64,000 bases of DNA from NCBI GenBank assembly GCA_965237725.1, contig OZ250151.1, positions 2,046,001-2,110,000 on the forward strand, given 5' to 3'. Numbering within the stretch: the stretch's first letter is position 1; each line of letters begins with the position of its first letter. This document shows positions 17,856 to 26,900 of this stretch, in pieces. The stretch is from G965237725 sp965237725. Its GTDB lineage: Bacteria > Pseudomonadota > Gammaproteobacteria > Arenicellales > Poriferihabitantaceae. The translations under genes were made by a program, and so were the position numbers. The notes beneath the pieces are model-generated. The model searched no databases. It saw only the letters and a program-made list of their open reading frames with translations, and was not told the DNA's origin.

Positions 17856-18716
17856 ATGAACAAATACGATAGCTCTGGGCCCAGTAGCGAATTGCTAAGA
17901 ACTTTTTGTGTCGTTGCTGACGCTGGGAATGTTACACAAGCAGCATCCACACTCGCCCGCACACAATCAGCGATAAGCGTCCAAATAAAAAAATTGGAGG
18001 ATCACCTTGCTGTCGAGCTATTTGAGAGACAAGCTCGAGGCGTGGTTTTATCAGAACATGGTAGAAAGTTACTGCCTGTTGCTAGAGTCGCTGTAAGAGA
18101 AGTGGATCAAGTATCAACTCTTTTCTCGACACCACTAAGTGGGCGAGTTCGGGTAGGAATTCCTGATGATTACAATGAAACAATTTTGGAGGTTGCCTTA
18201 GCGAATTTTTGCAAGCAACACAGCAATGTACAGGTTTTTGTACAATCTGGTTGCACTGCAGGTTTTCCGGATGCGATTTCAAAGAATCAACTTGATGTCG
18301 CAGTATATACTGCTAGCCCAATATCTAAGAAAGAGGCATTTTTTTCTGAACCCACTGTGTGGGTAACCGGCCCCAATTTTAATTTGGATAAGCATGAAGA
18401 ATTGCCAATGGCAATATTTGATCGACGCTGCTGGTGGCGTGATGTGGCCACAAAAGCCCTGGATGATGCAGGCATTAAATGGAGGAACGCTTATCTAAGT
18501 GGTAATTTTGCCAGCGTGAAAGCAGCTATTCGGGCCGGGCTCGCGGTGGGCGTGCTCGCAAATAGTGCCGTTGAAGATTCTATGGTAGTGCTTGGTAAAA
18601 AAGAAGGTTTTCCGTCACTTCCACCGTCCTCACTTAAACTACTTACCAATAAAAATACACCTACCAACATTGCAAAAGAAATGGAGATAGCAATACTTGG
18701 CGCCGTAGTTAACTGA
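17856..18716 (+). CDS. LysR-family transcription regulator
   Basis: The 286-residue protein has the LysR winged helix at about 10-70 (F-C-V-V-A-D-A-G-N-V-T-Q-A-A, then T-Q-S-A-I-S-V-Q-I-K-K-L-E and L-F-E-R). A periplasmic-binding-protein-like effector domain starts near residue 92 (G-R-V-R-V-G-I-P-D-D). The effector is unknown. It is divergent from the cupin gene at 17769 and most likely controls it and itself. Its stop is 10 bp from the stop of the converging SDR gene. Confidence 0.9.
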   Translation: MNKYDSSGPSSELLRTFCVVADAGNVTQAASTLARTQSAISVQIKKLEDHLAVELFERQARGVVLSEHGRKLLPVARVAVREVDQVSTLFSTPLSGRVRVGIPDDYNETILEVALANFCKQHSNVQVFVQSGCTAGFPDAISKNQLDVAVYTASPISKKEAFFSEPTVWVTGPNFNLDKHEELPMAIFDRRCWWRDVATKALDDAGIKWRNAYLSGNFASVKAAIRAGLAVGVLANSAVEDSMVVLGKKEGFPSLPPSSLKLLTNKNTPTNIAKEMEIAILGAVVN

Positions 18717-18726
18717 CTATTGCCAT

Positions 18727-19326
18727 TTACTCTACAATAAAAATCTGACCGTTAAGACAACCCTCTACAGCTTTACTATAAGCCAGTCCCACAGCTTGAT
18801 TAGACACATGAACATGTCCCCGGAAGAATCCGTCGTATTTCTCGCGAGAAACCTCAAGTACTTCAGGGCTAACAGCGTTGATACGAATACCTCTGGGCAT
18901 GTCTACAGCAGCGCCTACAACAAAACCATCCAGAGCTCCATTGGCGGCGGCGGCAGACGAACCTCCAGGTATTGGATCCCGATTTAGCACCCCGCTGGTA
19001 AGCGTAAAAGAACCGTTATCATTAATATATTGAAAGCCTTCTAATACTAAATTTACCTGGGGTAAAACTTTATGGTTGATTCCTTTCATGAACTGTTCGC
19101 TGCTCATTTCATGCACTACACCAAAATGACCGTGCCCTACCGTGCTTACGACTGCATCTACTTTGCCCACTTTCTGATACATCGCGCGAATGCTGTCAGG
19201 ATTTTCTATGTCAACTTGAATATCCCCACTGGATTTTCCAACAGATACTATTTCATGTCGACTAGATAATGCATCAATAGCTGTACGCCCAACGGCGCCA
19301 TTGGCACCAACAATAATTATTTTCAC
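18727..19326 (-). CDS. Short SDR-fold protein lacking the catalytic Tyr-Lys
   Basis: The 199-residue Rossmann protein begins with I-I-V-G-A-N-G-A-V-G-R, an NAD(P)-binding loop, and has V-S-T-V-G-H-G in place of N-A-G. T-S-G-V-L aligns with the catalytic Ser region of SDRs. Where Y-x-x-x-K is expected there is S-S-A-A-A-A-N-G-A-L, so neither Tyr nor Lys is present. This matches the short, atypical SDR group. Enzyme activity may be altered or absent. An IS110-type insertion lies 50 bp upstream of its start. Confidence 0.75.
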   Translation of the reverse strand: MKIIIVGANGAVGRTAIDALSSRHEIVSVGKSSGDIQVDIENPDSIRAMYQKVGKVDAVVSTVGHGHFGVVHEMSSEQFMKGINHKVLPQVNLVLEGFQYINDNGSFTLTSGVLNRDPIPGGSSAAAANGALDGFVVGAAVDMPRGIRINAVSPEVLEVSREKYDGFFRGHVHVSNQAVGLAYSKAVEGCLNGQIFIVE

Positions 19327-19376
19327 TCTTATTTACTCCACATGATAGGGTCAGCTTCACGCCCTGAGGCGCTCGG

Positions 19377-20645
19377 TCAAGGGTTTATTGTATCAGGATA
19401 ATGCACGAGCAAAGGAGATCCTCTTTTTTTTAATGCATTAAGATAAGTAGATTCATTATACGGTGTGTGGTTTTGCCAGCATCGATACAGGATACGAATC
19501 CACTTAAACGCTAATGCCCGAACAGCCGCCTGGTAAGTCGCCCCTTTACCACGCTGTTGACGATAGTAAGCCCCAGCCCAGTATGATTTGTTAATGGTCT
19601 GCGCAGCCCATTCGACAAAGGTCTGTCGCAGGAAGGACGAACATTGCCAGCGCCAGTGTACCCAGTGTTTTTTGCCACTGCGCTCTGTAACCGGAGCAAT
19701 GCCGGCATATCGCTGCAACTCACTCGCGCTGTTAAATCGATCCCGCTGCTCGCCAAAGGCCACAAGCAGTCTCGGGGCCAATGAAGGCCCGGCACCCGGG
19801 AGCGCATCGAATAAAGCATAGTCAGGATGCTGGGGAGCCAGTTCGGCAATGGCTTTGTCATACTGCTTAATCGCATTCAATGTAACACGCAGCATCTCCA
19901 CCCATACGATGGCCTGTAGTCGATGCGGGCCGATGATACCCTCATCCAGGGTCAAGGGTGTTGCCGTCTTAATCGCTTCGACTCTATTGTCAAGGAGTTG
20001 ACTGAATCGCATACTGTGTTGGTGGAAGAAAGTTGTCAGTGTTGTTCGACGGGCCCGTTTGACCTTAAGCAGGGTCGGCCAACGGGTAATGAAGTCACAA
20101 AAAAGCACCGTATCTATACGATCAAACCATTCAAGGGGTTGGGGATAGTATTGTTTGAGTGTATTACGCAACCGATTGGTGGTCCGGACCCGATCATTGA
20201 CCAGGCGTCGGCGTTGTTCAACTAAAGACGCCAGGGCACGCATCTGCGCACTTTGTGGGTTGAGCGGTTTAAAACGTTCTGGGTGTTTGATGATCAGATC
20301 AAGGGCGAGTTCGGCGTCAGTGGGATCGTCCTTGGCACGACTGGGTGTAAATGCTTCTCGGTACCTGGCCAGGGTTGACGGATTAACCGGGAAGATCACA
20401 AAGCAATCGTGTTTCTGTAGGGCAGAGATGATCGGCCCCTTCGACAGTTCCACAGCAACCGCCATCGGCGCACCAAAACGTCTCATCAATGACTGGGCCC
20501 ATTGATCAAGTTCATCGGGTTGATGGGGTATCTGATCGAACTCCCTGATTCCAGTCTTGCTGGACTGTATACACATATCGTGCTTCCTGTCTGCCCAATC
20601 GATACCGATGTAGGCAGTAAAATATTTTTGATCTCCGCTATTCAT
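19377..20645 (-). CDS. IS110-family transposase (DEDD recombinase)
   Basis: The 422-residue protein starts at ATG 20645, preceded by an ideal GGAGGAATTTC; an in-frame ATG 21 codons upstream is less likely. The N-terminal RuvC-like domain has I-G-I-D-W-A-D, A-V-E-L-S and K-D-D-P-T-D (the D-E-D-D set). The C-terminal Tnp_20 domain has D-A-L-P-G-A-G-P and T-E-R-S-G-K-K with the conserved Ser. IS110 enzymes are RNA-guided by a bridge RNA encoded in the element's non-coding end. The frame is intact, so it may be active. Inverted ends are not expected and none were found. Confidence 0.93.
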   Translation of the reverse strand: MNSGDQKYFTAYIGIDWADRKHDMCIQSSKTGIREFDQIPHQPDELDQWAQSLMRRFGAPMAVAVELSKGPIISALQKHDCFVIFPVNPSTLARYREAFTPSRAKDDPTDAELALDLIIKHPERFKPLNPQSAQMRALASLVEQRRRLVNDRVRTTNRLRNTLKQYYPQPLEWFDRIDTVLFCDFITRWPTLLKVKRARRTTLTTFFHQHSMRFSQLLDNRVEAIKTATPLTLDEGIIGPHRLQAIVWVEMLRVTLNAIKQYDKAIAELAPQHPDYALFDALPGAGPSLAPRLLVAFGEQRDRFNSASELQRYAGIAPVTERSGKKHWVHWRWQCSSFLRQTFVEWAAQTINKSYWAGAYYRQQRGKGATYQAAVRALAFKWIRILYRCWQNHTPYNESTYLNALKKRGSPLLVHYPDTINP

Positions 20646-21032
20646 GAAATTCCTCCGCAGTGTTACATTATCAACAGGGATATGCGTGCTTGCGTTCTGC
20701 GAAAGCAATATAGATGAGCCGACACCGCGGCAGACCCTGAGTATTCGTTGACGAATGCAAGCGCACCTGCGGGCTCGAAACTAAAGCCGCAAACATCTTA
20801 TGTTTGAGTATAGATATTCGTAGCCTGCAGGCGCATGTCCCGCTCTCTCTGACAGATACCTGTCAGATGTATGAAGTATTACAGAGAGGGGGACGGAAGG
20901 ACTATATTGAGTATAAGACAGTCACGGAAAAAATATGCCACTCCAAGGACACTATACTTAATGAGCCTCTGGTTGGTGATTCATGATAAAGTGACTGATG
21001 TGATGTATCGTTAAATTTACCGGGAGAAACCA
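20646..21032 (-). other. Non-coding end of the IS110 element; possible bridge-RNA region
   Basis: 387 bp lie between the transposase start and the cupin start, with no supported gene. The part nearest the transposase is rich in short stems: AAACAT/ATGTTT (20791-20805), the palindrome GCCTGCAGGC (20823-20832), and CTGACAG-ATAC-CTGTCAG (20849-20866) nested within CTCTCTG and CAGAGAG (20887). IS110-group elements encode their bridge RNA upstream of the transposase, which is this stretch read on the minus strand. The element's outer limit and the RNA ends cannot be fixed by eye. Confidence 0.35.
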
Positions 21033-21434
21033 ATGTCCGAAAATGCACAAAAGTTTTGCGCTAACTTTGCAAAGGATGCAAAGTTCGAAGGCGGGTTGCG
21101 TGGTTATTTTGAGTACCGTGATCTTGGCATCAGCGATTCAACCAACGGCCAGTACCATGCCGCGGTCAGTCGTGTCCGACAAGGTGAAAAAGGCGATGTC
21201 AATATCCGCACAACGGGAATGCATCGGCACCTTTGTGACTTTCAGATGTTCTATGTGCTCAAGGGTTGGGTGACCATGGAATACGAAGGTCAGGGGGAGG
21301 TGAAATTTAATGAAGGGGATTGCTGCATGCAACCCGCCGGCATCCTCCACAATGAAATTCAGTGTTCGTCGGATTTTGAATGTATTGAAATCTACACCCC
21401 TGCCAAGCACGAAACTGTCGTTGGGGAAGATTAA
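21033..21434 (+). CDS. Small cupin-domain protein
   Basis: The 133-residue protein holds one cupin_2 barrel. G-M-H-R-H-L-C-D-F-Q is the first metal motif, and P-A-G-I-L-H-N-E the second. GGGAGAAA precedes the ATG. It is trapped between two IS110-superfamily elements, so its original neighbours are obscured. Metal binding is likely; whether it is an enzyme or a sensor is unknown. Confidence 0.75.
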   Translation: MSENAQKFCANFAKDAKFEGGLRGYFEYRDLGISDSTNGQYHAAVSRVRQGEKGDVNIRTTGMHRHLCDFQMFYVLKGWVTMEYEGQGEVKFNEGDCCMQPAGILHNEIQCSSDFECIEIYTPAKHETVVGED

Positions 21435-21538
21435 AGCGTCTGATTCAAGAATTCCGGGTACAAATTACTTAATTAAATACGACCTGGACGGCGCTAACAA
21501 TAATTGGGTATTGTGATAATCCTCTAGCCAGCCTCCTC

Positions 21539-21562
21539 GCGGTCAGTTGTTAAACTGACCGC
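21539..21562. repeat. Perfect hairpin ahead of the transposase
   Basis: GCGGTCAGTT (21539-21548) and AACTGACCGC (21553-21562) are perfect 10-base arms around GTTA, 25 bp before the transposase ATG. It may be part of the element's transposition RNA, or block read-through into the transposase. Confidence 0.6.
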
Positions 21563-21587
21563 TCACTTTAAATTTGAGGAGACTGAC

Positions 21588-22598
21588 ATGGCATATTACT
21601 GCGGTATAGATTTACATTCAAATAACCACGTTGTCGTGGTGATTGACGATGAGGATAATCGGGTTTACGAGAAGCGCTTAGCTAATGATCTTACCCTGAC
21701 GCTCCGCGCTTTAGAACGTTACAAGGCATTGCTTTACGGTATTGCCGTCGAGTCGACCTTTAATTGGTACTGGCTGGTTGATGGATTACAGGCGGTTGGA
21801 TTGAACGTAATGCTGGTGAATACCGTTGCGGTGACCCAATATGATGGATTGAAGTATAGCGATGATAAGCACGATGCCTATTGGTTGGCGCACTTGATGC
21901 GCTTAGGCATATTGCCGACAGGGTATATCTACCCCAAAGCCCAGCGTTCGATAAGAGATTTGTTACGACGTAGGGCTTTTTTAGTGCGACTGGCGAGTAG
22001 CACGCAAGTCAGCATACAAAATCAGGTGTGGCGTTCGACTGGCATACGGGTGAGTTGTAATACGATACGTCGAAGGGATTATATTCCTGACAGCGTTGAA
22101 GGCTATATCCGTCAAGGCATTGAATCAGAGCTTATGGTATTGCGTACCCTGCAGCAACAAGTCAAGGCGCTTGAAGGCAGTGCACTAGACGCGGTCAGGT
22201 TGTCAGACGAATTTAAACTATTACAAACCATTGTGGGTGTTGGACCCATATTGGGATTGACGATTATGCTGGAGGTCGGCGATATCAGTCGTTTTGCCAG
22301 TGCAGGGAATTTTGCCTCGTACTGTCGTTGTGTGGATGCCACACGGCTCAGTAATGGCAAAAAGAAAGGGACAGGCAATGCCAAGGCGGGCAATAAGTAT
22401 CTGTCCTGGGCTTTCTCCGAAGCCGCCCATTTTATGGTGCGTTATGACAAGCAAGCGAAACGATTCTATGACCGTAAGATGGCAAAGACAAACGGCATCA
22501 TCGCGATTCGAGCCGTGGCCCGAAAGTTGGCCAGAGCCACCTGGATGATGCTCAAACATCAAGTCCCGTATGAGGCACAGCTGATGTTTGGTCGTTAG
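21588..22598 (+). CDS. IS110/IS1111-family transposase
   Basis: The 336-residue protein has the DEDD N-terminal domain (C-G-I-D-L-H-S, A-V-E-S-T-F, D-D-K-H-D-A) and the Tnp_20 domain with I-V-G-V-G-P-I-L-G and, later, R-L-S-N-G-K-K-K-G-T-G-N. The Ser in L-S-N-G-K is the candidate nucleophile. GAGGAGAC precedes the ATG. The gene is intact. It is a different element from the one at 19377, with opposite orientation and little sequence identity. Confidence 0.93.
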   Translation: MAYYCGIDLHSNNHVVVVIDDEDNRVYEKRLANDLTLTLRALERYKALLYGIAVESTFNWYWLVDGLQAVGLNVMLVNTVAVTQYDGLKYSDDKHDAYWLAHLMRLGILPTGYIYPKAQRSIRDLLRRRAFLVRLASSTQVSIQNQVWRSTGIRVSCNTIRRRDYIPDSVEGYIRQGIESELMVLRTLQQQVKALEGSALDAVRLSDEFKLLQTIVGVGPILGLTIMLEVGDISRFASAGNFASYCRCVDATRLSNGKKKGTGNAKAGNKYLSWAFSEAAHFMVRYDKQAKRFYDRKMAKTNGIIAIRAVARKLARATWMMLKHQVPYEAQLMFGR

Positions 22599-22653
22599 AT
22601 TTGGTTGGCCGGGGTAAACCAGGCTGGGGAGTGGTATAACCACCTATTGTGAT

Positions 22654-23057
22654 TGGATATCTCGGTCGACCATCGATTTTACGTTTCGCCCAAACCGTGA
22701 GCTATGATGGGACTGGACAGCACGTGCTGAACCACAGATTGTGACAAAATGACTGGACGCGGTTTGGAACCGAAGATTGTGTGGGGTAGATAACTACTAA
22801 GGGCATAAACACAGTAGACGTGTTTTGCCTTGATCCAGATGGGTGACTGGTGCGGATCGTTTTGATCCGACGCTAAAGACTTAAGACATAACGGGTGCGA
22901 CAATAATTGAATCGATGGTGATCAATACGAAGTATGCTATTTCTGGTAGCAGGCTCAAGATCGAACTATTGACACAGGTTGGCTAATGGGTGTCCCCAGA
23001 TTTTCTGTCCCCAGATTTTCTAATTCTCTCTCCGCTTAGCCCGCGAAAACACACCTA
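22654..23057. other. Gene-free region with structured repeats after the IS1111 transposase
   Basis: No coding sequence is supported. CCAAACCGTG (22690-22699) pairs with CGCGGTTTGG (22758-22767). Within and beyond it are two imperfect ~32-base direct repeats, starting GACTGGAC at 22711 and 22751 and each ending in AGATTGTG, plus the 12-base palindrome CAGCACGTGCTG (22718-22729). A short hairpin CGGATC-GTTTT-GATCCG follows near 22855. The pattern suggests a folded RNA. Confidence 0.35.
22991..23020 (+). repeat. Perfect tandem 15-mer duplication
   Basis: TGTCCCCAGATTTTC occurs twice head to tail (22991-23005 and 23006-23020), between the mobile-element region and the aldolase gene. Confidence 0.8.
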
Positions 23058-23840
23058 TTACTTTTTTGAATTATTGCTATTATTCATTGCAGCCAGCAAA
23101 TCATCTGCTGCACGGACCAACAATCCGCTGTCTGATCCGCAGGCCACAAAGGTAAAATCACCCGCCAGAAGATCTCTTGCGAACGCAGCATCCGATACCA
23201 GGGTGCCAACAGGAATGCCTTGCTGATTGAGCTTTTTCGCAATGGGCAATACCAGATCCCAGACCTCGGAACACATGGGTTGCCCCAGCTTGCCAATGTC
23301 AGCCGAGATATCAGCGGGACCAAAGAAAACACCACTCACCCCATCTACAGCTGCAATCTCCTCAGCGCTTTCCAGGGCGCGACGCGTTTCAATCTGTAAA
23401 ATTACCGCTGTTTCATCTTCTATTCGCTGAAAATAATCCTGGATTCGGCCAAATGCATTGGCCCGGGTTGAACTTGCCACACCGCGAATACCCCGCGGAG
23501 GATAACGGGTTGCAGCAACGGCTTTTTCGGCCTCTTCCACGGACTGCACCATTGGAAAAATAAGTCCTGCCGCACCCAGATCCAGCAAACGCTTGACCAT
23601 TACGGGATCGTTATTTTCCGGACGAACAAGTGCAGTAGTGGTACTGGCTGAAAATACCTGTAACTGGCCCATCACCGATTGCAACTCGTTGGGGGAATGT
23701 TCCATATCCAGCAACACCCAGTCATAACCCGCTGGGGCGATAACTTCCGCGGCATAACTGTTACTTAGACTGATCCATAATCCAATCTGTTTGCGCTTCT
23801 CGGCAATGGCCTGGGTAAAAGGATTGATAGCTACTTTCAT
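23058..23840 (-). CDS. HpcH/HpaI-family aldolase
   Basis: The 260-residue TIM-barrel protein has the class II pyruvate aldolase pattern: V-L-L-D-M-E-H-S-P-N-E, A-L-V-R-P, I-L-Q-I-E-T (metal Glu) and F-F-G-P-A-D-I-S-A-D (metal Asp). Such enzymes cleave 4-hydroxy-2-oxoacids to pyruvate or oxaloacetate and an aldehyde. It is 73 bp downstream of the hydantoinase A/B fusion on the same strand, so one transcript is likely. A shared role in breaking down a cyclic amide or related acid is possible. Confidence 0.88.
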   Translation of the reverse strand: MKVAINPFTQAIAEKRKQIGLWISLSNSYAAEVIAPAGYDWVLLDMEHSPNELQSVMGQLQVFSASTTTALVRPENNDPVMVKRLLDLGAAGLIFPMVQSVEEAEKAVAATRYPPRGIRGVASSTRANAFGRIQDYFQRIEDETAVILQIETRRALESAEEIAAVDGVSGVFFGPADISADIGKLGQPMCSEVWDLVLPIAKKLNQQGIPVGTLVSDAAFARDLLAGDFTFVACGSDSGLLVRAADDLLAAMNNSNNSKK

Positions 23841-23913
23841 ATTATTGCTCTATATTTTTGGCTCAATATTATTACCTTGCCATAAAGGCTGGTTGCACGA
23901 AATCCGTCTTTGA

Positions 23914-26900
23914 CTAATTCTTTTCATTAAACCCATATTCATCCACAGCCACCTGGCTGGAAATGTATCCATGAATCAGATCCCGCCGGACCAGTTCAGG
24001 ATCCCGATCTTTTGGGCTTCCATAACCTGCACCCCCTGGAAACTCCAGAACAACCCGACCTTCAGCTGGAACAAATTGCTTGCCTTTGCCTCTCATGATT
24101 GTGCCGTCTTCCCTGCTAATGGTTGTGGCCGCACCCGGCTTCCCACCTTGTCGCCCCCTGGCCGGATGATCCACCCGATCGAACATCGCTGAAAAATCGA
24201 ATTCGTGACCCTCGCTAGCGCCAACTTCCATGCACTGCCCAAGGCCACCTCTAAATTTTCCCGCACCTCCGCTGTCGGGCCGCAATTCCTTGCGCCAGAT
24301 GATAATCGGGCCGGTGTGCTCAGTTGCCTCCACCGGCATGGTCATTACGCCGGATGGAAATGCCGTGGCATTCATGCCATCTGCACTGGGTCGTGCGCCT
24401 GAACCACCAGAATTAAAAGTTAATACCTCAGCCCGCACTGCATCGTCGGGCGGAATAGCATCGGTTCTTGGGCGCAGTGAAACCTGAAAGTTGCACAAAG
24501 TGCCGGCGCCTTCTGCGGGAACCAGATTGGGCAGCATTTTATCCAGGGCATCATAAACCGCATCTGGAATCATATGGCCGATGACATGGCGCAACGCAAC
24601 GGGTGCCGGATGCAATGCGTTGACGATGGTATTTTCCGGCGCAGAAATTTCGAATGGGGCCAGGGATGCCGCATTGTTTGGTATCTCGGGCGCGATGGCA
24701 CATTTCAAGGCATAGCAAGCATAGGCCTTGGTATAAACCAATGGCACATTAATGCCTTTTTTATCCAGGCCCGACGTACCGGTAAAATCACAGGTAATTC
24801 TGTCTTTCTTGATTTCCAGTGCCACGCGTAAATCCACCGGACTGCTATAACCATCGATGACCATCCCACCGCTGGCACTTTTTCTGGGCAAGGCATTAAT
24901 TTGTTCCAGGGTTGCCCGGCGTGAATTTTCAAGAATAAATTTCCCGACATCATTCAAACTCGATAGATCAAATTCTGCCATCATATCTGCCAGACGCCGA
25001 TGCCCCACTTCGTTACAGGTGGCTAAAGCAAAAAAATCCCCAGCAACCTGATCGGGTTCACGTACATTACTACGCAACATGGCCAGCAAGGTTGTATTGA
25101 CCACCCCCTTTTCGGCAAATTTCATGATTGAAATATGCATGCCTTCTTCATAAACCGAATTGGCGTCAGCGCCAAATCCTCTGCCGCCGATATCAACAAC
25201 GTGGGCAGTGCAAGCCAAGAATCCAACCAGGGTCCCATTGAGAAACGATGGCGTAACCACGGTAATATCGTGCAGATGCCCGGTGCCTTCCCAGGGATCG
25301 TTAGTGACATAGACGTCACCCTCAAACATGCTGTCGTATCCGATTCGACGAATAAAATGGCCTACGGACTCGGCCATGGCATTAACATGACCCGGCGTAC
25401 CGGTAACCGCCTGGGCCAACATCTGACCCCGGGTATCATAAACCCCTGCGGACAAATCGCCGGCCTCTCGGACAGAAGTTGAAAACGCCGTCCGAATCAG
25501 CGCCTGAGCCTGTTCTTCGACAACGGATATCATCCGGTTCCACATCACTTGATTCGCCACGGTTGTGGCCTTTTGTACTTTGGTCGCTTCGGTTTGATGC
25601 GCAAAAATATCGATGCAGGCATCCATTTGGGCAATGGCTGTTCTGCTCGAGGGCAGAATGATGGTGGTTTCATCTTCAGTTATGGCCGCGGGGCCGGTCA
25701 CACTTTCTCCGGGCTTCAACAAATTCCTGTCCACAACCGATGCCTGAACCTGCTTACCTACAGCGGGATCGAAAATATTTCGAACCGCTTCTGTTTGGTG
25801 GCTCGATGATATCTCCAGCACTTTGGCGGAAACCACCGCGTCAACCACGGTGCTGGCATTCACAGACCAGACTGTAATTTCGATATCCAGACCTTCAACC
25901 GTCCTGCCAAACAGGGTGGTATAGTCTTTTTCAAACAACTTCTGAAACGCCTCAGCATCCGGATTGATCGCCTGGTCCGCGCTGATAATGATCGGGATTT
26001 CTTCACCCTGGCCGGTGTAGCGCATGTACACCTTGTATTCAGATTGGATGTTCGCAGTTGCATCACAGGATCGAACGAAGGTTGTCGCCTCGGATTCAAG
26101 GTCGGATAACAATCGACGTATTGCATCAGCATCAAAATCGGACAGTCGCATATAGACGCTACGGTTGGCTTCGAAACTAAAAGGTGCGCGTAAAAATCCG
26201 ATGGCTGAACCCACACCGGCTCCGGGGGGCACCAGCATGCGCTGAATACCCAGCTTTTCGCAGAGCCGACCAGCGTGTAGCGGCGCCGCTCCGCCAAACG
26301 CAATCATGGTGTATTCTGATAAATCTTCTCCATTTTCCACCGCATGGACTCTCGCCGCATTGGCCATATTCTCATCCACCACTTCTGCAAGACCATAGGC
26401 CGCAGTTTGTGCATCCATATCGAGCTGCTGGCCAATATTGTTTTTCAGTGCAGCGGCAGAATGTTTTGCATTTAACTTAATCGATCCGCCGGCAAAATTG
26501 TCTGCATCGAGTTTTCCCAGCACAAGATCTGCATCGGTAACCGCTGGCCGCTCGCCGCCGCGATCATAACAAGCCGGACCGGGTTCGGAACCCGCGGACT
26601 CGGGGCCGACCCGAATTTGTCGCATAGAATCCACATGAGCGAGGGAACCGCCGCCAGCGCCAATTTCCACCATATCAATCACCGGAATGGATATGGGCAT
26701 TCCCGAACCTTTCTTGAAGCGATAGGTTCGAGCCACTTCAAACACCCGGCTGGTCTTGGGCGTCTGATTTTTAATCAGGCAGATTTTGGCGGTGGTGCCG
26801 CCCATGTCAAAAGACAATACTTTGTCCAGCCCATAGCGCGCGGCAATGTTTGCCGCAAAAACCGCGCCCCCAGCGGGGCCTGATTCAACCAGCCGCACCG

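Larger units (their letters stand above)
21509..22653 (+). mobile_element. IS1111-group insertion sequence (proposed limits)
   Basis: The nonamer TATTGTGAT occurs directly repeated at 21509-21517 and 22645-22653. Just inside lie subterminal inverted repeats, CCTCTAGCCAGCCT (21521-21534) against AGGCTGGGGAGTGG (22621-22634), with 11 of 14 matching. They sit 3 bp from the left edge and 10 bp from the right. Such asymmetric subterminal repeats characterise the IS1111 group of IS110. The proposed element is about 1.13 kb and contains one intact transposase gene. The non-coding flanks (70 and 46 bp) are short for a guide RNA, so the right limit may be further out. Confidence 0.55.
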
